A DNA stretch of 64,000 bases from MPNP01 sp965215545 (GTDB lineage: Bacteria > Pseudomonadota > Alphaproteobacteria > Rhodobacterales > Rhodobacteraceae). Both the position numbers and the translations under genes were made by a program. This document shows positions 16,753 through 25,725 of the stretch, one piece after another. The notes under the pieces were generated by a model. That model saw only the letters and a list, made by a program, of their open reading frames with translations, made no database searches and was not told the origin of the DNA. Location: assembly GCA_965215545.1 (NCBI GenBank), contig OZ244066.1, forward strand, positions 1,984,001 through 2,048,000, read 5' to 3'. Position 1 is the stretch's first letter. Each line of letters begins with the position of its first letter.

Positions 16753-17268
16753 ATGAATGATGAACTTCATGAAAAGCAATACAAACTTCGATTTGGTGTT
16801 GAAAGATCAATTCGCTATCATGCAAGAATGGTCGGCCGATATGAAACAATTGAAAAATTGTTGATGTTTGCTACAATCTTAATGGGATCGGCGTCTGTTA
16901 CTTCTTTAATATGGTGGACAGAGTATTTAGGTGGTGTTGCCGCGGCAATTGCCGCCTTTCTTCTCGTTTACGCACCCGGAAATAAAGCGGCTCTTCATAG
17001 AAATTTGCATAACAGGTTTAGCGATCTGGAAATTGCGATGGAATCGGAATGCACAGAAGAAAAATTAAAAGAATGGACAAAAACACGTCTTCGTATTGAA
17101 CAAAATGAACCTCCGATTTTCTGGGCATTGAATAGAGATTGTCATAATGAAGTTTGCCAAGCTTGGGATCGACGTGATTATTTCCAAAAACTTGATTGGT
17201 GGAAACGCGCAACAATGTATTGGTTTCGTTACGACCATGCAGACATAGCCCGGATTGACTCCGCTTAA
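16753..17268 (+). CDS. SLATT-like two-transmembrane protein
   Basis: 171 residues: an N-terminal amphipathic helix, two adjacent membrane segments (LLMFATILMGSASVTSLIWW and GGVAAAIAAFLLVYAPG) and a long cytoplasmic helical tail ending in KRATMYWFRYD. This is the layout of SLATT proteins, predicted pore-forming effectors of nucleotide-sensing defence systems and of stand-alone mobile-element genes. ATG 16753 follows TGAGG. Codon use is AT-rich and unlike the surroundings; it is cargo of the composite element. No SMODS or SLOG partner is adjacent. Family call is moderate; the role is inference. Confidence 0.55.
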   Translation: MNDELHEKQYKLRFGVERSIRYHARMVGRYETIEKLLMFATILMGSASVTSLIWWTEYLGGVAAAIAAFLLVYAPGNKAALHRNLHNRFSDLEIAMESECTEEKLKEWTKTRLRIEQNEPPIFWALNRDCHNEVCQAWDRRDYFQKLDWWKRATMYWFRYDHADIARIDSA

Positions 17269-17272
17269 ATTC

Positions 17273-17686
17273 GGGTCCATCAACATAGGTACGAAAAGTC
17301 CCACAGGATTTTGGTTGTGTCCCGGCTTGACAAGGACTTGATGGGATTCTCTGCCTCCCGAAATGCCGCCAACCGATCCCCCTCAGTTGCGGGCGGTGCA
17401 TGCCGTCGGCATCGGGGTCGGGACGAACCCGCTGTTGACCCCGGTACAGGGTGCCGTGGACTGTCCCGGTTGAACCCTTCCGGGCTGGGCGCTCGCGCGC
17501 CCTTGGGTCCACAGGGGGCACCGGGCGGTCGCGATTGTCCCCAACAGACGATACGTCAAGTGGGACACGTGTCCAGAGCGGCCCGGCCCGTGTCAACGGG
17601 GCCAAGCGGCCCGAAGACAGAGCCTCAGGCGCTGTCGACGCACACACATCCTGTGGGACTTTTCGTACCTATGTTGGGATAGACCC
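17273..17686 (+). mobile_element. Non-coding inverted-repeat miniature element, copy 2
   Basis: Same length, orientation and, by reading base by base, same sequence as copy 1 at 15578-15991, including both terminal inverted repeats and the internal GC hairpin. It begins 4 bp after the stop of the SLATT-like gene and ends about 70 bp before the mrp start, so it probably displaced or supplies part of the mrp upstream region. Confidence 0.85.
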
Positions 17687-17692
17687 GAAATC
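17687..17692. repeat. Right copy of the direct repeat flanking the composite element
   Basis: GAAATC directly after the right terminal repeat of copy 2, matching 15572-15577 on the other side of the unit. Confidence 0.65.
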
Positions 17693-17758
17693 CGGTGGCA
17701 TGGCGGCCGGCCCCTCTGGTATGGACAGCTGGACCGGCAGGCTGATGGAGAGTGGGTC

Positions 17759-18859
17759 TTGGCACCGAGCAGGGAGGCAGTTCTCGAGGAATTGCGGAGT
17801 ATTGTGCTGCCGGATGGCAAGGACATCATCACACTTGACCTCGTCAAGGCCCTGACGATCGACGGATCCCGAGTCAGTTTCGTCCTCGAGGTCCCCGGCG
17901 AACTCGGCAACAGGATGGAGCCCGTGCGGGCAGCGGCGGCCTCGGTTGTTGCGGCCATGGATGGGGTCGAGCGGGCCGATGTGGTCATGACCGCGCATAC
18001 GCAGCCAGCCAGGTCCCCGCCGAATCTGCGCATTGGCCGTCACCCCAGGGCGGATGACACGGGTGACCTCAAGGGGATCAAGACCCTGATTGCTGTGGGA
18101 TCCGGCAAGGGTGGTGTGGGCAAGTCCACGGTGGCGGCCAATCTCGCCCTGGCCCTGAGCCGGATCGGGTGCACGGTCGGTTTGCTCGATGCCGATATCT
18201 ATGGCCCCTCAATTCCGATCCTGATGGGCGAGAGGCGCAAGCCGGCATCACCTGATGGCAAGACGATCATTCCGCTGGTCGCCCATGGGATCAAGTTCAT
18301 GTCCATGGGATCCCTGCTCCCTGCCGAGCAGGCCGTGATCTGGCGGGGGCCCATGCTCATGGGGGCCCTGCAGCAGATGCTGCAGCAGGTCCAGTGGGGC
18401 GAACTCGATGTGCTGGTGGTTGATCTGCCACCGGGGACCGGTGATGTGCAACTGACGCTGTGCCAGAAGTTCAGACCGCAGGGTGCGGTCATCGTCACAA
18501 CATCCCAGGATGTGGCCCTGGCCGATGCCCGCCGGGCCATCACCATGTTCCGTGAACTCAAAACGCCCGTGCTGGGCCTGATTGAGAATATGTCCCGCTA
18601 TGTCTGTGCCCATTGTGGCACGCCCACCCATCTCTTTGGCCAGGACGGAGCCCGCCGGGAAGCCGGGCGGCAGAAGATTCCCTTTCTGGGTGCCATTCCC
18701 CTGGAGGCGGGCATTGTCCGGTCGAGCGACAGCGGTGTGCCGGCGATCCTGCACAATGAGGACCTTGCCGGACTCTTCCAGACGATGGCCGGATTTCTTG
18801 CCAAACAGGCACCAGGCGGCAACCGGGAAGAGGATGCAGGATCGATTCAGGGCCGTTGA
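17759..18859 (+). CDS. mrp: Mrp/NBP35-family iron-sulfur cluster carrier ATPase
   Basis: P-loop ATPase that binds and transfers [4Fe-4S] clusters to apoproteins. 366 residues: N-terminal MIP18-like (DUF59) domain, deviant Walker A GSGKGGVGKST near 114-124, LDADIYGPS switch, DLPPGTGD, and the cluster ligands in CAHCG. Length is normal. The start is TTG 17759, preceded by GGAGAG; no better ATG is in frame. The composite element ends about 70 bp upstream, so its promoter region has been rearranged. Confidence 0.93.
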   Translation: MAPSREAVLEELRSIVLPDGKDIITLDLVKALTIDGSRVSFVLEVPGELGNRMEPVRAAAASVVAAMDGVERADVVMTAHTQPARSPPNLRIGRHPRADDTGDLKGIKTLIAVGSGKGGVGKSTVAANLALALSRIGCTVGLLDADIYGPSIPILMGERRKPASPDGKTIIPLVAHGIKFMSMGSLLPAEQAVIWRGPMLMGALQQMLQQVQWGELDVLVVDLPPGTGDVQLTLCQKFRPQGAVIVTTSQDVALADARRAITMFRELKTPVLGLIENMSRYVCAHCGTPTHLFGQDGARREAGRQKIPFLGAIPLEAGIVRSSDSGVPAILHNEDLAGLFQTMAGFLAKQAPGGNREEDAGSIQGR

Positions 18860-19235
18860 GAGAATCAGTATGGCGGTGGGAACAGGCCCAATTGGACCAG
18901 ATGTCGTAGTCAGAAAGAAAAATCATACAATATAAGAGTTGACTGTGGCCAAGGTGGGATGAATTGGTGCTGATCTCATCTTGTGGGTTGAATTCCCTTG
19001 AATTCCCATATAATACCTGCGCGAGACCCCAGATCATGGAGTGTGGCTGCGCCACAGGAAAGGTTCGCAAGGTCTTAAGGCAATATGGGTCCCGACTTGG
19101 ACAGGACAGGATATTCACCCTCCCCCTCCCCCAAATGAATGTCGAGTCATCCTGGTCGGGCCCATTGTCGGTTCGTTGGATGCGCGGTGAGATTCTTGTT
19201 GTTCTCGGTTGGCTTGGCAGGGATGGGACGCACTC
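18860..19235. other. Regulatory intergenic region between mrp and mraZ
   Basis: About 375 bp with no gene; it contains AT-rich stretches (18905-18945) and the candidate promoter and operator of the dcw cluster at 18988-19014. Confidence 0.6.
18988..19014 (+). promoter_or_regulatory. Candidate dcw promoter overlapped by a tandem MraZ-like repeat
   Basis: A perfect -10 box TATAAT (19009-19014) is preceded by two exact tandem copies of TTGAATTCCC (18988-18997, 18998-19007). The first TTGAAT could be a -35 box with a short 15-bp spacer. On the minus strand the repeats read TGGGA-ATTCA-AGGGA-ATTCA, i.e. (T/A)GGGA every 10 bp, the period of MraZ operators (TGGGN-N5 repeats in E. coli). MraZ is encoded just downstream. 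Confidence 0.45.
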
Positions 19236-19760
19236 TTGGCCATCAATTTCCGCGGCGAGTTCCGCCACAGTCTCGATTCAAAGAAGCGGGTCGCCGTGCC
19301 GGCCGATTTTCGTCGGGCCATCAATGCGGGACGTCTCGCCACCCCGGGGCGTGGGGCGGATGCCCTGGAGGACCCCGCCCGCCTGACGATTGTCTATGGT
19401 GACGATCGTCTCGAATGCCTGCAGTGCTATTCCGAATCCACCATCCAGAAGATCGATGATGCGATCGCTCACCTGGGACGGGCAACCCATGAAAGGAAAT
19501 TTCTCGAATTCTTTTTCCAGACCCGGTCGGTCATGGTCCAGCTTGATCCCACGGGCCGCCTCGTGCTGGCCGAGCACCTTCGGACAAAGATCGATCTGCA
19601 GACATCAGTGATTTTCGCCGGCAAGGGCGAATCCTTCGAGATCTGGAATCCGCAGCGCTTCCAGGCCCATCAGGAGACCCTCACGTCCATGTTCCGGGAG
19701 GGTCCCGAGGCCATCGATCCGATTGCTCTCATCGATGCATGCCACAACGTCCATGGTTGA
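19236..19760 (+). CDS. mraZ: Transcriptional regulator MraZ
   Basis: First gene of the dcw cluster; MraZ forms rings of two AbrB-like DNA-binding domains per chain and represses its own operon. 174 residues with the N-terminal FRGEFRHSLDSKKRVAVPADFR domain and a second copy LDPTGRLVLAEHLR near the middle. Longer than the usual ~150 residues because of an insert (ATPGRGADALEDPARL) in the first domain. TTG 19236 (AINFRGEF) was preferred over TTG 19209 since AGGGA lies about 8 bp upstream and homologues start close to this point. rsmH begins 8 bp after its stop. Confidence 0.88.
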   Translation: MAINFRGEFRHSLDSKKRVAVPADFRRAINAGRLATPGRGADALEDPARLTIVYGDDRLECLQCYSESTIQKIDDAIAHLGRATHERKFLEFFFQTRSVMVQLDPTGRLVLAEHLRTKIDLQTSVIFAGKGESFEIWNPQRFQAHQETLTSMFREGPEAIDPIALIDACHNVHG

Positions 19761-19768
19761 GGTCGGCC

Positions 19769-20695
19769 ATGTCCGAAAACGTTGCCCAGCATGTCCCGGT
19801 CCTGCTCAATGCCGCCCTTGCCGCATTGCGTCCGATTGCCGGTGTCTGGGTCGACTGCACGCTGGGGGCAGGTGGCTATGCCCGGGCCCTGCTCGACAAC
19901 GGGGCCCGTTGCGTTATCGGTATTGATCGGGATCCGGAAGCCTGCCGCGTCGCAGCAGACACTCTCGCTGACCGCCAGGCCGCCTGCATCATTGTCAATG
20001 ACCGCTTTGGTGCCTTTGACCGCTTGCCAGCGGTCCAGGCCGCAGCCCCCATCGATGGTGTCGTCTTTGATCTCGGCATCTCGTCGATGCAACTCGAAGA
20101 CGCCCAACGGGGGTTTTCCTTTCGTCTGGAAGGCCCGCTCGACATGCGGATGGATGCAACCGGCATGACAGCCGCCAGGTTCATCAATACGGCCTCGGAG
20201 GGAGACCTGACCCGGGTCCTTCGTCAGTATGGTGAGGAGCACGAGGCCACCCGCATCGCCCGGCACATCGCCAGGGAACGCACCCACCAGCCCATCGAGA
20301 CGACCGTTGCCCTCGCGGGTCTCGTCGAACGCTGCCTTGCGCACCGGCACCCCGGCCCGATCCACAGGGCCACCCGGACCTTTCAGGCCCTGCGCATCCA
20401 CATCAATGATGAACTCGGTGAACTCAGGGCAGGACTTGATGCTGCGGCCCGGGTCCTCAGGGCTGGTGGCAAACTCGCTGTCATCAGTTTCCATTCCCTT
20501 GAGGACAAGCTCGTCAAGTCATTCCTGCAGCCTGCCCATCGCTCCAACCGGCATCACCCGGCACCCGCCGAGGGCAAGTCGATGATGCGGGCCATGGGCA
20601 AACTCATCCGTCCGGATGCCGACGAGATTGCCCGCAATGTGCGGTCCCGGTCGGCCCGGTTGCGGATTGGCTGCAAGGTCAGTGCCGGGGTGTAG
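19769..20695 (+). CDS. rsmH: 16S rRNA (cytosine1402-N4)-methyltransferase RsmH
   Basis: SAM-dependent N4-methylation of C1402 in 16S rRNA. 308 residues: HVPVLL start, SAM motif DCTLGAGGYARALL, VFDLGISSMQL, FQALRIHINDEL and the C-terminal VISFHSLEDKLVK. ATG 19769 follows a GAGG within the mraZ stop region and is preferred to an upstream ATG inside mraZ. Second gene of the dcw operon; ftsL starts 5 bp after it. Confidence 0.96.
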   Translation: MSENVAQHVPVLLNAALAALRPIAGVWVDCTLGAGGYARALLDNGARCVIGIDRDPEACRVAADTLADRQAACIIVNDRFGAFDRLPAVQAAAPIDGVVFDLGISSMQLEDAQRGFSFRLEGPLDMRMDATGMTAARFINTASEGDLTRVLRQYGEEHEATRIARHIARERTHQPIETTVALAGLVERCLAHRHPGPIHRATRTFQALRIHINDELGELRAGLDAAARVLRAGGKLAVISFHSLEDKLVKSFLQPAHRSNRHHPAPAEGKSMMRAMGKLIRPDADEIARNVRSRSARLRIGCKVSAGV

Positions 20696-20700
20696 GGTCC

Positions 20701-21141
20701 ATGCGCTGGTTCACATTGCTGATCATGCTCATCCCGGCTGTCGTGCTGCCATTTTACAATCACAGCATCAATGAGCGAGCCCGGTTGATCAAGACTGATA
20801 TCGAGTCAACCCGGATTGCGATCCGCAGCAGTTCCGAGGAACTGCAGCGCCTCAATGCCGAGTGGGCCCATCTGACCAATCCTGACCGGATCGCCTGTCT
20901 GGCCGATTTCTATCTGGCTGAACTGGAACTCGTTCCGGCCACCAAGGACGTCTATGGCAGCCTGGCGGAGATCCCGCGTTTCAATGATGTGCCGGTGCCC
21001 GTTGAAGCGATGATTGCCTCGCTCGAGGATGTCGAGGTCCGACCGGTCTACTATGCGCCACTGACCCGGGACGATGTTCGGGGCGGTGCCCTGACCCCGA
21101 CCCGAACCCGGCGTTCGCCACTGGTCAATCCATGCCGATGA
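20701..21141 (+). CDS. ftsL: Cell division protein FtsL
   Basis: Small bitopic divisome protein that joins FtsQB and activates FtsWI. 146 residues: one N-terminal membrane helix (FTLLIMLIPAVVLPFY) and a periplasmic coiled coil (residues ~20-60) followed by a low-complexity tail. Identified by topology and its fixed place between rsmH and ftsI; sequence conservation in FtsL is low. It overlaps the ftsI start by 10 bp. Confidence 0.85.
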   Translation: MRWFTLLIMLIPAVVLPFYNHSINERARLIKTDIESTRIAIRSSSEELQRLNAEWAHLTNPDRIACLADFYLAELELVPATKDVYGSLAEIPRFNDVPVPVEAMIASLEDVEVRPVYYAPLTRDDVRGGALTPTRTRRSPLVNPCR

Positions 21142-22802
21142 GCCTGCACAACGGTGCCAGAGGACAGATGGTCAGGCGGATCCGGATCGGTCGCGACCTG
21201 GTCGTTCTCGCCTTTGTCCTGGTGGTTGTCTGGGCAGCCCTGCTCCCCTATCTTGAACAACCCCGCTCCGGAGCGGACCCGGCCGCCAGGATCAGCTCCC
21301 ACCGATCTGATATCGTTGATCGCGATCATCGGCTCCTGGCCACGAATCTGCCCATTCGATCGCTTTATGCCCATCCGTACAACATCCAGTCGACAGAGTC
21401 TGCGAGGCGCATGGCCGAGGCTCTGGCCCGGATCGTGCCGGGCCTGGACCCCGAGGCGACCCTCGCGAAACTGACAAGTTCCAAATCCTTTGTCTGGCTC
21501 GCCAATCGGCTCTCACCCGACCAGTATCAGGCGATTGTCGAGATCGGTGAGGCCGGTCTTGAGTTTGGCCGTCGCGAGGCCCGACTCTACCCGAATGGCC
21601 GGCTGGCGTCGCATGTTCTTGGCGGGAATCGCATGGGTCGACAGGATGCCCATGGCGCCGAGATCATCGGCACGGCCGGTGTTGAACTCCAGTACAATGC
21701 GCGGCTCAGTGATGCCGAGCGGGCTCACGAGCCACTGGTCCTGTCCCTGGACATGAAGGCCCAGAAGGCGGTCGAGGATGTCCTGGCCGCCGGGACACAA
21801 ACGCTCCACGCTCTCGGAGGTTCTGCGGTCCTGATCGATGTGCATTCCGGTGAACTCTACGCTCTGGCCTCCTATCCGGACTTCGATCCCAATCTTCGCA
21901 ACACCTACGATCTCAAGGACAGGACATCTGCCAACCCCCTCTTTCACCGGGCCGCCCAGTCGCTGCTGGAACTCGGTTCGGTCTTCAAGGTCTTTGCCGT
22001 GGCCACCGCACTTGAACGGGGCCTGGTCGAGCCCGAGACCATTGTCGATACCCGGGCATTCACTGTCGACACATTTCCGATCCGGGATGCCTACAGCCCG
22101 CGCAATCAACGGACAGTCACAGAGATTGTCACCAAGAGTTCCAACGTGGGTGTGGCGCGTCTTGCCCTGGAGTTCGGGCAAACGGTCCAGCGGGAGTATC
22201 TGGAAAGATTCGGTTTCGGTGACCCCGTGGATGTTCTGGAGTCCCGCTCCATTGCGCCCATGTGGCCATCCTACTGGGCGCGCTCGACCACTGCGACCAT
22301 TGCCTATGGCTATGGCCTGTCGGTCACACCCATACATCTCGCGGCTGCTTATGCCTCACTGGTCAATGGCGGGTACCGGGTTGAACCGACGATCCTGCGC
22401 CGCGACAGTTCCGAACTGGAACGTCCGGTTATCCTCAGCGCCGAGACATCACGACAGGTGCGGGAGATGCTGCGCCTGAATGTCGAGGAAGGCAGCGGGA
22501 CCCGGGCCCGGGTCGATGGCTATCCCATCGGTGGCAAGACCGGGACTTCGCTGAAGATCGTGGGCGGGCAATATGTCAAGAACAAGGTCTACGCCGTCTT
22601 TGCGGCCTGTTTCCCGGCCAATGACCCTCGGTTTGTCCTCGTGGTGGTTCTCGATGAACCCCAACCCGAGGGCGTCGATGACATCCTGGCTGGCAACACT
22701 GTCGTGCCCGTGGCCGCCGAGATGATCACCCGCCTCAGCCCCATTCTCGGCATCCGGCCGAGCAGAAGCGATTCCCCCTTCCGCGTTGCCACCCTGCAAT
22801 GA
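21132..22802 (+). CDS. ftsI: Peptidoglycan D,D-transpeptidase FtsI (PBP3)
   Basis: Class B penicillin-binding protein that cross-links septal peptidoglycan with FtsW. 556 residues: membrane anchor at ~24-40, PBP dimer domain, transpeptidase with SVFK (Ser283), SSN (336-338) and KTGT (469-472). All active-site motifs are intact; the S-x-x-K motif is SVFK rather than the common STFK/STMK. Overlaps ftsL at the 5' end and murE by 4 bp (ATGA) at the 3' end. Confidence 0.95.
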   Translation: MPMSLHNGARGQMVRRIRIGRDLVVLAFVLVVVWAALLPYLEQPRSGADPAARISSHRSDIVDRDHRLLATNLPIRSLYAHPYNIQSTESARRMAEALARIVPGLDPEATLAKLTSSKSFVWLANRLSPDQYQAIVEIGEAGLEFGRREARLYPNGRLASHVLGGNRMGRQDAHGAEIIGTAGVELQYNARLSDAERAHEPLVLSLDMKAQKAVEDVLAAGTQTLHALGGSAVLIDVHSGELYALASYPDFDPNLRNTYDLKDRTSANPLFHRAAQSLLELGSVFKVFAVATALERGLVEPETIVDTRAFTVDTFPIRDAYSPRNQRTVTEIVTKSSNVGVARLALEFGQTVQREYLERFGFGDPVDVLESRSIAPMWPSYWARSTTATIAYGYGLSVTPIHLAAAYASLVNGGYRVEPTILRRDSSELERPVILSAETSRQVREMLRLNVEEGSGTRARVDGYPIGGKTGTSLKIVGGQYVKNKVYAVFAACFPANDPRFVLVVVLDEPQPEGVDDILAGNTVVPVAAEMITRLSPILGIRPSRSDSPFRVATLQ

Positions 22803-24307
22803 TGGTGCTGCAGCCTGCCACGGATCCGATGGCTGATCCCCCGCACACACTTGCCAGTCTCGGCCTGACCGGTGGGCAGGAAGACAGACCGATCACCGGC
22901 CTCGCACTGGCCAGTCATGCCGTCAGGGAGGGAAATCTCTTTGCGGCCCTGCCGGGCGTGCTGACGCATGGAGCCCATCATGCCATGGATGCCATTGCCC
23001 GGGGCGCCGTGGCAATCCTGACCGATGCAGACGGGGCGATGATCATCCCGCATGATACCATTCCCGAGACCGTGCCGGTCTATGTCCACACCGACCCCCG
23101 GGCCACGCTGGCGACGCTTGCCGCACGCTGGTACAACCAGCGGCCCGAGACAATCGTTGCCGTCACGGGGACCAATGGCAAGACTTCGGTGGCTGATATG
23201 TGTCGGCAGCTCTGGGACAAGCTCGGATATGCCGCGGCCTCCATGGGCACGACCGGGATTGCCGGTGCCTATGCGGCCCCGGCGGGCCTGACCACGCCCG
23301 ATCCGCTCACGCTCCACCGGCATCTCCATGCCATGGGCTGTCAGGGCGTCACCCATCTGGCCATGGAGGCCTCCTCCCACGGTCTGGACCAGTCACGGCT
23401 TGACGGCCTGCGCTTTGCCTGTGCAGCCTTCACCAATCTCTCCCATGATCATCTTGACTATCATGCGACCTTTGACGCCTACCGGGCTGCCAAACAGATC
23501 CTGTTCGAGCGTCTGCTTGCCGAGGAGGGTGCTGCGGTGATCTGGATGAATGACCCCAACAGTGAAGCCATGCTGACCACGGCCGGTGCCCATGCCGACC
23601 GGGTGCTCAGGGTTGGCTTGGGGACCGGTGATCTCAACATCATTGACCAGCGACCCACGCACAACGGGCAGGAGATCCGATTTTGCTGGCAGGGCGCACC
23701 ACATGAATGCCGGATTGAGCTTCTGGGCCGGTTCCAGGTCCACAATCTCCTGGTGGCAGCTGCCATGACGATCGCCACGGGTGCCAGGCCGGAAGCGATC
23801 TTTGCCGCTCTCGACTCCGTCCGGACCGTGCCGGGTCGGATGGAGTGTGTGGCCTGGCGGGCCAACCGCTCGGCCCTGATTGTCGATTTTGCCCACACGC
23901 CCGCAGCCCTCGAGACAGCATTGGTGGAATTGCGCCAGCATTTTCGCGGCGATCTCCATGTGGTGTTCGGTGCCGGTGGTGATCGTGACAGTGGCAAGCG
24001 GACACCGATGGGCCGGGTGGCTGCCCGGTGTGCTGACCATGTCACGGTGACGGATGACAATCCCCGGGGCGAGGACCCGGCCGCGATCCGCCAGGCCATC
24101 CTGGCCGGCTGCCCGGAAGCGGCCGAAATCGGTGATCGGTCCGAGGCCATCCTGGTCGCTGCCAGCCGGCTGGCGCCGGGTGATGCCCTGCTGATTGCCG
24201 GCAAGGGCCACGAAACCGGCCAGATCATCGGAACGACGACAATCCCCTACAATGACACCGAGCAGGCCAGCATGGTCGCCCGCCTGCTCGATGGCAAGGG
24301 CATCTGA
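22799..24307 (+). CDS. murE: UDP-MurNAc-L-Ala-D-Glu:meso-diaminopimelate ligase MurE
   Basis: Adds meso-diaminopimelate to the cytoplasmic peptidoglycan precursor. 502 residues with the ATP loop GTNGKTS, EASSHGLDQ, NLSHDHLDYH and DDNPRGEDP. The DNPR motif identifies the DAP-adding rather than lysine-adding type, so the cell wall is Gram-negative DAP peptidoglycan. A second start at residue 11 is possible. One-base overlap with murF. Confidence 0.96.
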   Translation: MMVLQPATDPMADPPHTLASLGLTGGQEDRPITGLALASHAVREGNLFAALPGVLTHGAHHAMDAIARGAVAILTDADGAMIIPHDTIPETVPVYVHTDPRATLATLAARWYNQRPETIVAVTGTNGKTSVADMCRQLWDKLGYAAASMGTTGIAGAYAAPAGLTTPDPLTLHRHLHAMGCQGVTHLAMEASSHGLDQSRLDGLRFACAAFTNLSHDHLDYHATFDAYRAAKQILFERLLAEEGAAVIWMNDPNSEAMLTTAGAHADRVLRVGLGTGDLNIIDQRPTHNGQEIRFCWQGAPHECRIELLGRFQVHNLLVAAAMTIATGARPEAIFAALDSVRTVPGRMECVAWRANRSALIVDFAHTPAALETALVELRQHFRGDLHVVFGAGGDRDSGKRTPMGRVAARCADHVTVTDDNPRGEDPAAIRQAILAGCPEAAEIGDRSEAILVAASRLAPGDALLIAGKGHETGQIIGTTTIPYNDTEQASMVARLLDGKGI

Positions 24308-25725
24308 TGGCCTGGTCACATGACCAGGCTGCCCGTGCCACCGGGGGGATCGTCACCGCGCCCTTCCGAGCCGGTGGACTCTCGATTGACACCCGAACCC
24401 TGCGGCCTGGTGAGCTCTTCGTCGCGCTCAGGGACCGTCGGGACGGCCACACATTCGTGCCGGATGCCTTTGCGGCCGGGGCGGCCGCTGCCCTTGTCGA
24501 GCACCGGGATCTGCCGGTCCCGGCGGACGCGCCACTCCTCGTGGTGCCCGCCGTCCAGGCGGCGCTCGATTCCATGGCCCAGGATCGGCGGGCAGCCGTG
24601 GATTGCCGGGCTCTCGCAGTCACTGGATCGGTCGGCAAGACATCCTGCAAGGACATGCTGCGTCTGACCCTTGCCCAACAGGGGTTGGTCCATGTCTCGC
24701 CACAGAGCTACAACAATCAGTGGGGCGTGCCCCTCACCCTGGCCAGCATGCCGCCTGATGCCCGGTACCTTGTCGCCGAGATCGGCATGAACCGGCCCGG
24801 TGAAATCGCCCCGCTGGCCCGTTTGGTCCGACCGCACGTCGGTCTCATCACTGCCATCGGCACCGCCCATCTGGCCGCTTTCGGGACCCTCGATGCCATC
24901 GCCCGGGAAAAGGCCCAACTGCTCACCGCCCTCGAACCCGGCGGCACCGCGATCCTCAACCGGGACACCGGGACCTTTGACACCATGGCCGACATCGCCC
25001 GCCAAGTCGGTGTCCGGATCATCACATTTGGCCGCACTGACGCGGCCGACTACCGCCTGTGCGAGGTCCATTGCACCGATATGGTCACCACTGCCCGTGT
25101 CGCAACGCCCGACCATGACTTCCTCTTCAAACTCACGGCACTCGGTGAACATCACGCACTCAATGCCCTGGGCGCCCTTGCCGCCCTTGAGGCCGCGGGT
25201 GCTGATCCTGTCATGGCGGCCCTTGCCCTTGCGGACTGGCAACCGCTCGATGGGCGGGGGCAGCGGATTGACATCATGATCGATCCGGCAGCAGAAAACG
25301 GATCCCTTGTCCTTGTCGATGATGCCTACAACTCGAATCCCACCAGCCTGGCGGCCAGTCTTGATGCACTTGGCCGGATGACTGGCCCGGGTGCCCGGAT
25401 TGCCATCCTCGGCGACATGCTGGAACTCGGTGCCGCTGAAGTGGAATTGCACGCTGGCGTTGCCGAACATCCCGCCATCGGGCAGGTGGACACAATCCAT
25501 TGCATCGGTCCGCTGATGCGCCATCTGCATGCAGCCTTGCCGCATGACAAGCGTGGGCTGTGGTGCACGAATCCCGAAGATCTTCTCCCCCGGGTCGGTC
25601 AGATTGCCGGGATCGGTGACATTGTTCTTGTCAAGGGGTCAAAGGCCTCGGGGACCGCGCTGGTGGCGGCAGCGTTCCGGCAGCTCGACACAAGCGGTGC
25701 ATTCCGTGCCCAGGGCGTTGCGTGA
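24307..25725 (+). CDS. murF: UDP-MurNAc-tripeptide:D-Ala-D-Ala ligase MurF
   Basis: Final cytoplasmic Mur ligase, adding D-Ala-D-Ala. 472 residues: N-terminal substrate domain (SIDTRTLRPGELFVAL), ATP loop TGSVGKTSCKD, YNNQWGVPLTL, EIGMNRPGEI, and VDDAYNSNPTS in the C-terminal domain. ATG overlaps the murE stop; its own stop overlaps the mraY start. Confidence 0.96.
   Translation: MAWSHDQAARATGGIVTAPFRAGGLSIDTRTLRPGELFVALRDRRDGHTFVPDAFAAGAAAALVEHRDLPVPADAPLLVVPAVQAALDSMAQDRRAAVDCRALAVTGSVGKTSCKDMLRLTLAQQGLVHVSPQSYNNQWGVPLTLASMPPDARYLVAEIGMNRPGEIAPLARLVRPHVGLITAIGTAHLAAFGTLDAIAREKAQLLTALEPGGTAILNRDTGTFDTMADIARQVGVRIITFGRTDAADYRLCEVHCTDMVTTARVATPDHDFLFKLTALGEHHALNALGALAALEAAGADPVMAALALADWQPLDGRGQRIDIMIDPAAENGSLVLVDDAYNSNPTSLAASLDALGRMTGPGARIAILGDMLELGAAEVELHAGVAEHPAIGQVDTIHCIGPLMRHLHAALPHDKRGLWCTNPEDLLPRVGQIAGIGDIVLVKGSKASGTALVAAAFRQLDTSGAFRAQGVA

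Larger units (their letters stand above)
15578..17686. mobile_element. Composite transposon-like unit bounded by two identical inverted-repeat elements
   Basis: Two 414-bp copies in direct orientation (15578-15991 and 17273-17686) enclose 1.28 kb of foreign cargo. GAAATC flanks the outside of the pair, whereas the inner flanks (CAACAG after copy 1, AAATTC before copy 2) do not match, the pattern expected if the whole unit moved together. The cargo is a portal-protein remnant and two AT-rich small genes. The unit carries no transposase, so mobilisation would need one in trans. It sits between the DUF1127 gene and mrp. Confidence 0.7.

Noticed and set aside
17018..17647. 209-residue minus-strand frame spanning the SLATT-like gene and element copy 2
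   Set aside because: Half of it is the repeated non-coding element (the same residues appear in copy 1) and the rest is antisense to a better gene.
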